8,475 bases of DNA from JBKJTP01 sp046590195 (GTDB taxonomy: Bacteria > Bacteroidota > Ignavibacteria > Palsa-1295). The notes under the pieces were generated by a model. It made no database searches. It had not been told where the DNA came from and was given only the letters and a program-made list of their open reading frames with translations. The position numbers and the translations under genes were made by a program. Of the stretch, positions 1 through 5,928 are shown piece after piece (within the stretch, counting starts at the first letter, position 1; every line of letters begins with the position of its first letter). The stretch lies in contig JBKJTP010000164.1 in NCBI GenBank assembly GCA_046590195.1, positions 1 through 8,475 on the forward strand. Direction: 5' to 3'.

Positions 1-632
1 TGAATGTACACATCGTTGATGATGAGTGGCTGCTTGCCATACGCCTGGATCATGTCAAGCATCGAGACCGGTGCGCCGGCCGGGATCTGTCCGAAGTCGA
101 GAGTGTCATGCTGGATGATCAGTTCAGGTGTCCATTGCGCGACTTCAACAGTAAGCGATCCGACGTTGTCGAGATAATAATTCGTCTGTGGCTGGAGCGG
201 GTTCTCGTCGCTAAGCCTGAAACTCAGCGGCCCTCCGGCACTGGCGATGGGATCAACGTAGATATGATCGCTGCGATATGCCTGCGGCGAGACGATCTGC
301 ATCAGTGCGTCGGTGCTTGCCGAGCGGACCATAAAGCCGGTGTACCCGAAGACCGTAGGTGTCGTGTTATAGTAATGCGCATCGGCGATGTCGCCGCCGG
401 AAGACATCACGACCGTGCCCGAGGTCTTCACCCAATACTGCATCCCATTCGGAAGCGTCAAGTTAAAAGCCACTCGGCTGCCATCCGAAGGGACCGCACG
501 CGATTCGATCGGCGGAGCGATCTTCTGCCATTGGGCCTGTGAAGTGGAGGCAACCATGACCAACAGCATGCAGGCAATACGAAAGAGCGTACGAGTACAG
601 AAAGGTCTGCGAGTACAGAAAGGTGTGATCAT
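1..632 (-). CDS. Secreted beta-sandwich protein with an ASH/choice-of-anchor-D-like domain, 3' end outside window
   Basis: An open frame of 210 codons runs on the minus strand from the ATG at 632-630 to the window edge with no stop, so the protein is truncated here. The first 33 residues form a signal peptide: a long Arg/Thr-rich n-region, a hydrophobic core around residues 22-30 (CMLLVMVAST) and a predicted SPase I site SQA|Q after residue 33. Residues 120-165 contain a DHIYVD...GPLSFRLSD...YLDNVGSLTVEV pattern, which I read as a beta-sandwich repeat common in secreted Bacteroidota proteins. From about residue 171, HDTLDFGQIPAGAP followed by KQPLIINDVYI fits the start of an ASPM-SPD-2-Hydin (choice-of-anchor D) domain. 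Met22 (569-567) is an alternative start that would remove the duplicated n-region. No Shine-Dalgarno sequence precedes either start. A sorting domain may lie in the missing C-terminus, but that is inference. The exact function is unknown. Confidence 0.82.
   Translation of the reverse strand, partial: MITPFCTRRPFCTRTLFRIACMLLVMVASTSQAQWQKIAPPIESRAVPSDGSRVAFNLTLPNGMQYWVKTSGTVVMSSGGDIADAHYYNTTPTVFGYTGFMVRSASTDALMQIVSPQAYRSDHIYVDPIASAGGPLSFRLSDENPLQPQTNYYLDNVGSLTVEVAQWTPELIIQHDTLDFGQIPAGAPVSMLDMIQAYGKQPLIINDVYI
592..627 (-). repeat. In-frame 18-bp tandem duplication in a signal-peptide n-region
   Basis: Two adjacent 18-bp units (592-609 and 610-627) are identical at 17 of 18 positions, differing only at the first base of the final triplet (ctg versus gtg). 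Read on the minus strand they give two copies of a PFCTR six-residue block at residues 3-14 of the secreted protein, so the frame is kept. This looks like a recent slippage or replication duplication. It lies upstream of the hydrophobic core and of the alternative start Met22, so it may be tolerated, or may even be untranslated. Confidence 0.85.
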
Positions 633-834
633 CAGTCTTGGATTTGGCACCGCGGCTTCGCTTTAGGATTCTCTATGTGTGAACATTCAACTCCGCATCG
701 GTTTAAACCCTTATGCGTTTAGAACGTTACAAGTGGGGATGGCAAGCAGCCCTGCCTCGGTTTATTGACCGCTCATCCCGGCCATGGATCCCATTTTAGG
801 GGCGCATCCCACGGATATGGCCTGACCGTAGGCA

Positions 835-842
835 TATATTTG
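835..842 (+). promoter_or_regulatory. Candidate Bacteroidota -7 promoter element for adk
   Basis: TATATTTG matches the TAnnTTTG -7 consensus known for the Bacteroidota primary sigma factor. It would place transcription initiation near 849 and give adk a leader of roughly 64 nt. No TTTG or TTG -33 box is seen at the usual 19-21 bp upstream, so only half the promoter is supported. The rest of the 633-912 intergenic stretch must also carry the promoter of the divergent minus-strand gene; I see no convincing motif for that one. Confidence 0.35.
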
Positions 843-912
843 CAGTAATTAAAACGTGTTTTTCTGGGTGAACGGCCTCTACTACGGCCATTCGCGACTC
901 AATCGATCTTGC

Positions 913-1491
913 ATGAACATCATTCTTTTCGGTCCTCCGGGCGTCGGTAAAGGTACCCAGGCCCAGCTTCTGGCCTCAGCCTATAATCTCCATCATATCT
1001 CGACGGGCGATATGCTCCGCGCTGCGATCAAAGGTGGCACCGAGCTCGGCAAGGTCGCCAAAGGGCACGTCGAGTCTGGCGCGTTGGTGCCGGATGACGT
1101 GATCATCGGACTCGTAAAAGAGGTATTGCTCGAGCAGATGGAGCATGAGCGCGGTTTCCTGCTCGATGGCTTCCCGCGCACTGTCGATCAAGCGAAGGCG
1201 CTCGAGCAGCTCTTCACGGAGATCGCCATCCAGGATGTTCGCATCATCTCGCTCGATGCGCCGGAAGAGGAGCTGATCACACGCATGGTCAAGCGTGGAC
1301 AGGATCTCGGCCGCGCCGATGACACCGAGGAGACGATCCGCCACCGACTCAATGTCTATCAACAGCAGACTGAACCAGTCAAGGGATACTACGCGCAGTC
1401 ACGCGAGATCATGAGCGTCGATGGCCTTGGCTCCGTCGAAGAAGTAACGCAGCGAATCATGAAGTGCCTCGGGCATCCGGCGCTGGTGTGA
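913..1491 (+). CDS. adk: Adenylate kinase (short, non-zinc LID form)
   Basis: Cytoplasmic adenylate kinase of 192 residues, catalysing ATP + AMP to 2 ADP and so balancing the adenylate pool. Visible motifs from the ATG at 913 are: P-loop GPPGVGKGT at residues 7-15; the AMP-binding STGDMLR segment at 30-36; the family signature FLLDGFPRT at 82-90; and a short LID of about ten residues, RGQDLGRADD at 128-137, with no four-cysteine zinc site. RHR at 143-145 supplies further LID/core arginines. The length and LID match the short Adk type found in Bacteroidota. The frame is open upstream to a GTG at 856, but those 19 extra residues (MFFWVNGLYY...) resemble nothing in the family and the conserved N-terminus MNIILFGPPG begins at 913, so I chose that start. 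There is no Shine-Dalgarno sequence. The gene appears monocistronic, with a leader to its left and a strong hairpin 28 bp after the stop. Confidence 0.97.
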   Translation: MNIILFGPPGVGKGTQAQLLASAYNLHHISTGDMLRAAIKGGTELGKVAKGHVESGALVPDDVIIGLVKEVLLEQMEHERGFLLDGFPRTVDQAKALEQLFTEIAIQDVRIISLDAPEEELITRMVKRGQDLGRADDTEETIRHRLNVYQQQTEPVKGYYAQSREIMSVDGLGSVEEVTQRIMKCLGHPALV

Positions 1492-1518
1492 TCTAGATCC
1501 ATCGTAAATAGCAAAAGC

Positions 1519-1559
1519 GTTAATAGAAAAAGGGCCGATGAGGCCCTTTTTCTATTAAC
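1519..1559. terminator. Bidirectional intrinsic terminator between adk and the convergent hydrolase gene
   Basis: A perfect 18-bp inverted repeat (arms 1519-1536 and 1542-1559) encloses a five-base loop GATGA. The arms carry a GGGCC/GGCCC core next to the loop and A/T tracts outside it (AAAAA on the left, TTTTT on the right), so the transcript from either strand gives a GC-rich hairpin followed by a U-run. It lies between the stop of adk (1491) and the stop of the minus-strand hydrolase gene (1571-1573), exactly where a shared terminator for convergent genes is expected. Confidence 0.92.
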
Positions 1560-1570
1560 ATAAATAGCGT

Positions 1571-4500
1571 TTAGAGCTTGCGAAGCGGCAGGATCTTCTT
1601 ACCCTTTGCAGTTTCAACGATGAGGGTGTAAGCGCCTGAAGGCAGATCACGTAGATCGAGAGTAGCATTGCCAGATCCATACTGTTCATAGACTGATTGT
1701 CCAAGCATGTTCGTTACGCTGATGCTCTTGATCGGAGCAGTTGAGGAGACGTTTAGTTGTTCGATGGTCGGATTAGGGAATGCAGAGATGTGGATATCAT
1801 CAGCACTCTCTCCAACCGTACCTACAAACTCGTGACTTCGGATGGCATACCAAGGTGACTTGGACGTAGATTGATCGATCGTCACTCTTGACTTGGTCCA
1901 GGATGCATCGGCGAATGTGGATCGGATCGAGGTGCCGATCATCCTGCCACTCGAGTCTAGTGGGAAGAACTCGTAAGAGAGCCCGTATCGGACGTCGAAC
2001 GTCAGTTCGACCGTCGCTGAAGACAGTACCGTGGGGCTCGAACCAAAGTCCTTCTTGAATGAAAGCGAATCTGGTGCCCAACTCAGGCCACTGTTCTGAG
2101 CTCGTGTGCTCAGTGCCAGGAAGGAAGGGACGTTTACACCGGGCTCGATCTCAGCATAGTCTAGATAGAAACTAAGCAGATCCTTTCCTGCATCCTTTCG
2201 CGAGATCGACAGATCCCCTAAGGTCTGCGAGGTGAGTCCGAAGAAGCCTGTTCCAGCCTTGATATCAGGCGTGCTTACGGTAAACAGCCCATTCGTCTGA
2301 TCCCACATGATCTCATCCTGATCGAATCGCTTCACACTCGTATCGGATAGATACGGATATTCCGCTGCGACCTTATGCGTCTTCGAGTTGAATGATTGAC
2401 GCATGCGGAAAGCGGTGGCAGCATTTGGATCGAGATAACCCTCGACGCCATGATACCCGCGGTTGGCGCCTTTGACTGGATACAGCCACACATCATCCGC
2501 ATCGTGCTTCAGTGTATCATCGACCGATGCCGGCTTGATCGCGCCAGTTCGGAATGCATAGGAAGCCGCAGGCAAGAGAGAAAGCATCGCCGGATTTTTG
2601 GCGAGTGATGAAAAGCCGCCTTCGCTTGCGAATTGGTTAGGCAGTTTTGCCGCAGTCAGATCGCTTCGAAGCAGGGCGTACGGACCAATGAAGACGCCGT
2701 CCATATCCTGATAGCTTGCCAGCGCAGGGAGCAAAACGAGATGCTCAGTGTGATGCTGATTCATCCACGGTACCTGGTACTCACCCAGGATATTCGCTTT
2801 GCCCGCCACGAGATTCGCAGAGATGTTATTAAGCGTCCCACCCGAGAGACTCTTGACCATCGGGGTATTGCGCACCATCCATGTCGAGTCAGAATAGATC
2901 ATGTTCGGACGCTGGCTGATATAATCCCATCCTGTATGATGCTCTGCGATGTCGCCACCTGATGCTTTGTAAATATCAGGTACTCGGGACCAATACTGGG
3001 TTTGCGTCCAGTTGACGAGCCCCTGATATCCGTTCGTTCTCAAATGCGACTGCATTCTTGAATAGAAGCCACGTTCGAGCGAATCATAGAACATCACCAT
3101 GTCACGTGTGCGGGCACGTGGGAAGTTCGGCAGAGCGGTTTGCGTCAGTCGATCGACCTTAAATGCAGAAAGATTCTCGTGCGCAAGCAGCGGAGTCTCA
3201 GCCTTGCGATGAAGATCGAATGCATCGAGCCATACGTCGCCGAGATCCGTACCGAAGTAAAGATAGACGTAATGCACACCGGTGCCGGTTGTGCGGAATG
3301 TGAAGTTGTACTTTTTCCATGCCGTATCGATGACATCAGTGGTGTTCAAGCCTACGGCATTGTTGCCGTAGGAGAAGACGAGTACGCCCATGCTTCTGGA
3401 AGTGATTGCAGGACGATTAGCATCGTAACCCATCTTGGCCCAGAAGGTCAGCTCATAGAGCGTGTCGATGCCGAGTCGCGGACTCAGGTTATAGAGGACA
3501 ATATTGTTATATACCGGATTGCTACCAAGTCCATTGATCTTGAGCTTGACGAACACTGACGAATCGACGCCGCCATCGGAGATCAGTTGTCCAGCATTCG
3601 CACCGTTGGTGGCAGAGAATGTCCATGCCTGCGAGTTGAAGTTCTCGAAGCTGCCGTTATCGATCAGGTTGTTCTTCGGCGGATTCTGATTGCCACCCCA
3701 CGATTGCACGAGGTTGTTCTGATTGCTGTATTTCTTTTGGAGATAACGGTTGAAGAGCGTGTCGAGGCGCTTGGAATCGTGATAAGCGATGGTATATTTG
3801 CCAGCCGTGAGCTTATTGGCTTCATCGATGTAGTTGAGCCGATCCAGCTGCCACCAAAAATAGAGCGACTGCTCGTGGTTGAATGCGAGATACGCGATCA
3901 TCGGATCATTCTTCAGCGGAATTCCCGTCAGTGGATTCGTGTGATTCATCAACGTAGCAGCCCATTGCATCTGCAAGCGCTGCGCCGTCGTATCCCAGAA
4001 GTGATGAAGACTTCCGCCCGAATACGTTGAGTCCCAATTTCGCACGCCATCGCCATAGGAATAGTTATGCGAGCCATTGAGCGAAAGGATCGAGTAGATG
4101 CCGTTTCGCTTTAACTCATAAAGCAATGTATCGAAGCGGGCCAGCTGCGATGGATTGACGTCATACGATGACGGACGCATCGCCGTCCAGTCATCGGTGT
4201 AGTATCTGAACAGGCTTGCGTCATCCCAACCGAAGAAATCGTTGTAGACGAGCTTGACTGCATTGAATCCAAGCTTGCGCAATCTCACCGCGAGCATCTT
4301 CGCATCATCCTGCGGCAGGAATTGCGAGTTGTACCAGAGCGATGTTCCGAAAAGCTTTACGCGGTTGTTCGCCTGGTCTGCGAGATGCCCATCGGATCTG
4401 AGCTTTAGCCTGTCGGCTGCCACGAGTTCGCGCGCAGGAGGCACGAGAGCATCGAGATACTCCGAGCTGTTGGTGTCCAGCGGAATGATATCAAATGGGA

Positions 4501-4579
4501 AAGGCCGGGCGATGGGCTGTGCCGAAGCGGCGCTCGAGAGAATGCAAAGCAGCGCGAGGGCGAGGAGAGATCTACGCAT
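1571..4579 (-). CDS. Secreted clan-A-like glycoside hydrolase with inserted CBM and T9SS C-terminal domain
   Basis: A 1002-residue exported protein. Signal peptide 1-20 has cleavage ASA|Q. Residues 57-270 look like the first half of a (beta/alpha)8 glycosidase of the cellulase-like (GH5-type, clan A) superfamily: DGHLAD at 63-68, VKLFGTSLW at 74-82, LRKLGFNAVKL at 100-110, and FNHEQSL at 233-239 with Glu236 as candidate acid/base. Residues 304-457 (NLIDNGSFE ... GDVWLDAFDLH) read as a CBM4/9-type carbohydrate-binding jelly roll. The barrel then resumes: GDIAEHHTGWDY at 542-553, and ILGEYQVPW at 597-605 with Glu600 as candidate nucleophile, followed by ASYQDMDGVFIGPY at 621-634. Residues 760-915 are probably a beta-sandwich accessory domain. 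Residues 928-1002 (AFPNPT ... NMLGQSVY ... LPSGAYTLIV ... KKILPL) form a type-A T9SS sorting domain, so export to the cell surface or medium is inferred. The mature protein has no cysteine. Polysaccharide substrate unknown. No Shine-Dalgarno sequence precedes the ATG at 4579; the signal peptide fixes the start. Confidence 0.85.
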   Translation of the reverse strand: MRRSLLALALLCILSSAASAQPIARPFPFDIIPLDTNSSEYLDALVPPARELVAADRLKLRSDGHLADQANNRVKLFGTSLWYNSQFLPQDDAKMLAVRLRKLGFNAVKLVYNDFFGWDDASLFRYYTDDWTAMRPSSYDVNPSQLARFDTLLYELKRNGIYSILSLNGSHNYSYGDGVRNWDSTYSGGSLHHFWDTTAQRLQMQWAATLMNHTNPLTGIPLKNDPMIAYLAFNHEQSLYFWWQLDRLNYIDEANKLTAGKYTIAYHDSKRLDTLFNRYLQKKYSNQNNLVQSWGGNQNPPKNNLIDNGSFENFNSQAWTFSATNGANAGQLISDGGVDSSVFVKLKINGLGSNPVYNNIVLYNLSPRLGIDTLYELTFWAKMGYDANRPAITSRSMGVLVFSYGNNAVGLNTTDVIDTAWKKYNFTFRTTGTGVHYVYLYFGTDLGDVWLDAFDLHRKAETPLLAHENLSAFKVDRLTQTALPNFPRARTRDMVMFYDSLERGFYSRMQSHLRTNGYQGLVNWTQTQYWSRVPDIYKASGGDIAEHHTGWDYISQRPNMIYSDSTWMVRNTPMVKSLSGGTLNNISANLVAGKANILGEYQVPWMNQHHTEHLVLLPALASYQDMDGVFIGPYALLRSDLTAAKLPNQFASEGGFSSLAKNPAMLSLLPAASYAFRTGAIKPASVDDTLKHDADDVWLYPVKGANRGYHGVEGYLDPNAATAFRMRQSFNSKTHKVAAEYPYLSDTSVKRFDQDEIMWDQTNGLFTVSTPDIKAGTGFFGLTSQTLGDLSISRKDAGKDLLSFYLDYAEIEPGVNVPSFLALSTRAQNSGLSWAPDSLSFKKDFGSSPTVLSSATVELTFDVRYGLSYEFFPLDSSGRMIGTSIRSTFADASWTKSRVTIDQSTSKSPWYAIRSHEFVGTVGESADDIHISAFPNPTIEQLNVSSTAPIKSISVTNMLGQSVYEQYGSGNATLDLRDLPSGAYTLIVETAKGKKILPLRKL

Positions 4580-4751
4580 GGTCAGCGGGAGATTTGAGAC
4601 ACAACAACATCATCAGGGACGAATGGCTAGGATTCTGCCAATAGCTTTCCCCTAACTAAGGGAATCCGGAGCGAAATGTTCCACGACAGAGTGTAGAGCA
4701 CAATCCGATCGCAAGGGGAAGCTACTCTGAGGCTGGCGTGTTCAGTGAAAG
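4580..4751. promoter_or_regulatory. Divergent intergenic region, promoters inferred but not located
   Basis: This 172-bp stretch separates the divergent hydrolase gene (minus) from the outer-membrane protein gene (plus), so it should hold both promoters. I find no full TAnnTTTG element on either strand. The only structure is weak: a GGATTC at 4630-4635 facing GAATCC at 4662-4667, enclosing a smaller CCCT/AGGG palindrome (4650-4653 and 4659-4662). This could be an operator or chance. Confidence 0.3.
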
Positions 4752-5453
4752 ATGCCATTTCGATCACTCATTGTTCTCGCGCTTCTGCTCGCCTGCTCAA
4801 GGTTAAATGCGCAGGGTATGGAGCCTCTGCCTGAGGCTCGGCCTCAGCCCATAGCGGATATCCTCCCTGGAGCATCCGAGATCACGACCTATGCCGGCTT
4901 TGGCTTGGGTGGCTTTTTGCCGATGCGCGAGAGCTTCCGGATCAACTACTCGACCGATCTAATAGGTCTTCCGATCGAGTTGCTCGGCTTCGTGCAATTC
5001 CCGATCACCGAGAGCATGCACACGCACGTTGCCGTACGCTTCACTCGAAGAGTGGCCAACTTCATCGGCAACACCGAGATCAGGATGGTGCAACTCGAGC
5101 CTGGCATCCGGTATTATTTGCAGCCGCCAGAGATAACGAGGAGAGATGACGGTGGCAGTAAGACTGAGCTAGGCCTGTTTGCCGGGGCAGGTGGACAGAT
5201 CTCGAGAACAACAGTTTACGGGGTGATCCAGGAGACGCCAAATGGCAGCGATCCGAAGCCGCGCGAAGTATCGAAGGATCATTTCAATCTCGGTCTAGGG
5301 CTGGATCTCGGGTTGACGTATCCGTTCTCGGCGTCGAGTTTTGTGGATGCTGGAGTCCATGTCAGCACATACTTGAATGATCCAGTGAAGTTGGGTGGTC
5401 TTGGAAATTTAGGAGGAGTCTCGTTCAATGCTGCGTATCGCTTCGGTTTTTAG
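4752..5453 (+). CDS. Outer-membrane beta-barrel protein, function unknown
   Basis: A 233-residue exported protein, first gene of a probable three-gene operon. Residues 1-20 form a signal peptide with SPase I site LNA|Q; a Cys at position 15 (LLAC) loosely resembles a lipobox, but the Ala|Gln site fits the other exported proteins here better. The mature part alternates short amphipathic strands and turns, for example TTYAGFGLGGFLP (45-57), HVAVRFTRRV (92-101), LEPGIRYYL (115-123), TELGLFAGAGGQISRTTVYGV (split around 138-158), NLGLGLDLGLTY (179-190) and FVDAGVHVSTYL (197-208). It ends in SFNAAYRFGF with a terminal Phe, the typical BAM-recognised end of an outer-membrane barrel. About 8-10 strands are likely, of the size of the OmpA/OmpW-like or generic 'outer membrane protein beta-barrel' families; I cannot assign a specific one. 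Residues 124-138 and 160-176 are polar and probably form loops. The start has only a weak purine stretch (gaaag) before it. Confidence 0.8.
   Translation: MPFRSLIVLALLLACSRLNAQGMEPLPEARPQPIADILPGASEITTYAGFGLGGFLPMRESFRINYSTDLIGLPIELLGFVQFPITESMHTHVAVRFTRRVANFIGNTEIRMVQLEPGIRYYLQPPEITRRDDGGSKTELGLFAGAGGQISRTTVYGVIQETPNGSDPKPREVSKDHFNLGLGLDLGLTYPFSASSFVDAGVHVSTYLNDPVKLGGLGNLGGVSFNAAYRFGF
5411..5418 (+). promoter_or_regulatory. Strong Shine-Dalgarno sequence inside the barrel gene
   Basis: AGGAGGAG lies within the last codons of the barrel gene and ends 9 nt before the ATG at 5428 of the lipoprotein gene. It is the only good anti-16S match before any start in this window; the other six genes have none or only a weak purine run. 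It supports the overlapping start at 5428 and suggests independent or coupled initiation there. Confidence 0.75.
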
Positions 5454-5871
5454 TCTATTGCTCACGCTGGTGCTTGTAATTGCGGGTTGCGTCGTCGAGG
5501 CTGACATTCCTCAGCCGCTCCAAGCCGAGCGCGTGAGCATTCGCAAGCATTTCCTCGTCGAAGCAGGAGAGACGCAGATCGATTCGCTGCTGCCGCTCTT
5601 CCCGAATCCGTTCAATCGAGATGCTGGTGACGACAGCGTAAACATCCAGTTCTCGCTTGAGGATACGAGCCGCGTGATCATTCTCATTCAGAATCCTGTC
5701 GGCGAAGAGGTGATCCGATTTGAGGATGATACCTTGTCGCCAGGACAGTACCGTGCTGGGTGGCACCCACTCTCATCAGACGGTGAACCTTTGAATAGCG
5801 GCATCTATTTCGTTACGTACAGAACAGAAGATTACATCGTCTCGAGGATGCTGAATATCTTGACGAATTGA
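5428..5871 (+). CDS. Small lipoprotein made of a FlgD-Ig / T9SS-CTD-like domain
   Basis: A 147-residue protein with a classic lipoprotein signal: basic start MLR, hydrophobic residues 5-19, then lipobox IAGC with the lipidated Cys at position 21 and CVVEAD following. A linker of about 35 residues leads to a single domain from residue 55 to the end: FPNPFN (58-63), VNIQFSLEDTSRVIILIQNPVG (split at 71-92), then SPGQYRAGWHPLSSDGEPLNSG, IYFVTYR and SRMLNIL. This is the pattern of a FlgD-type Ig domain or T9SS type-A sorting domain (PNPFN, a V.I.I.N..G strand, G.....W...D..G..L.SGIYF, final K/R-M-hhhL). The ATG overlaps the end of the barrel gene by 26 bp in the +1 frame and has a strong ribosome-binding site. 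It may be a lipid-anchored partner of the barrel protein. Whether the domain acts as a secretion signal or as a structural Ig fold cannot be told from sequence alone. Confidence 0.82.
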   Translation: MLRIASVFSLLLTLVLVIAGCVVEADIPQPLQAERVSIRKHFLVEAGETQIDSLLPLFPNPFNRDAGDDSVNIQFSLEDTSRVIILIQNPVGEEVIRFEDDTLSPGQYRAGWHPLSSDGEPLNSGIYFVTYRTEDYIVSRMLNILTN

Positions 5872-5928
5872 CTCTGTTCGCGCTGGTCGTCTCTTTTGTG
5901 ACACTGCCTTCGGGCTACTCCCCCTCGC

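Noticed and set aside
108..666. Two plus-strand frames of 144 and 92 residues
   Set aside because: They are antisense to the truncated secreted protein gene, whose signal peptide and beta-sandwich motifs read clearly on the minus strand; the plus-strand products are Arg/His-rich and have no recognisable motifs.
774..810. Three copies of ATCCC upstream of adk
   Set aside because: The spacing is irregular (about 14 and 18 bp) and the motif is too short to call a regulatory repeat.
856..912. In-frame GTG-initiated N-terminal extension of adk
   Set aside because: The 19 extra residues are unlike any adenylate kinase N-terminus, and the candidate -7 element at 835-842 would put transcription start near 849, leaving almost no leader. 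The conserved MNIILFGPPG begins at 913.
976..1362. 128-residue minus-strand frame inside adk
   Set aside because: It is fully antisense to a well-conserved gene, has no signal or domain pattern, and is explained by the codon structure of adk.
3140..4030. Plus-strand frames of 139 and 147 residues within the hydrolase gene
   Set aside because: They are antisense to the CBM and barrel regions; low-complexity Ile/Arg/Val/Glu composition is typical of shadow frames.
4630..4667. GGATTC/GAATCC inverted repeat upstream of the divergent genes as an operator
   Set aside because: Only six paired bases with a 26-base gap, which is expected by chance; kept only as a remark in the intergenic entry.
4764..4796. 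LLAC lipobox at residues 12-15 of the barrel protein
   Set aside because: The fit to the lipobox is poor at -2, and an Ala|Gln SPase I site five residues later agrees with the other exported proteins in the window; a beta-barrel ending in Phe is not expected to be lipidated.
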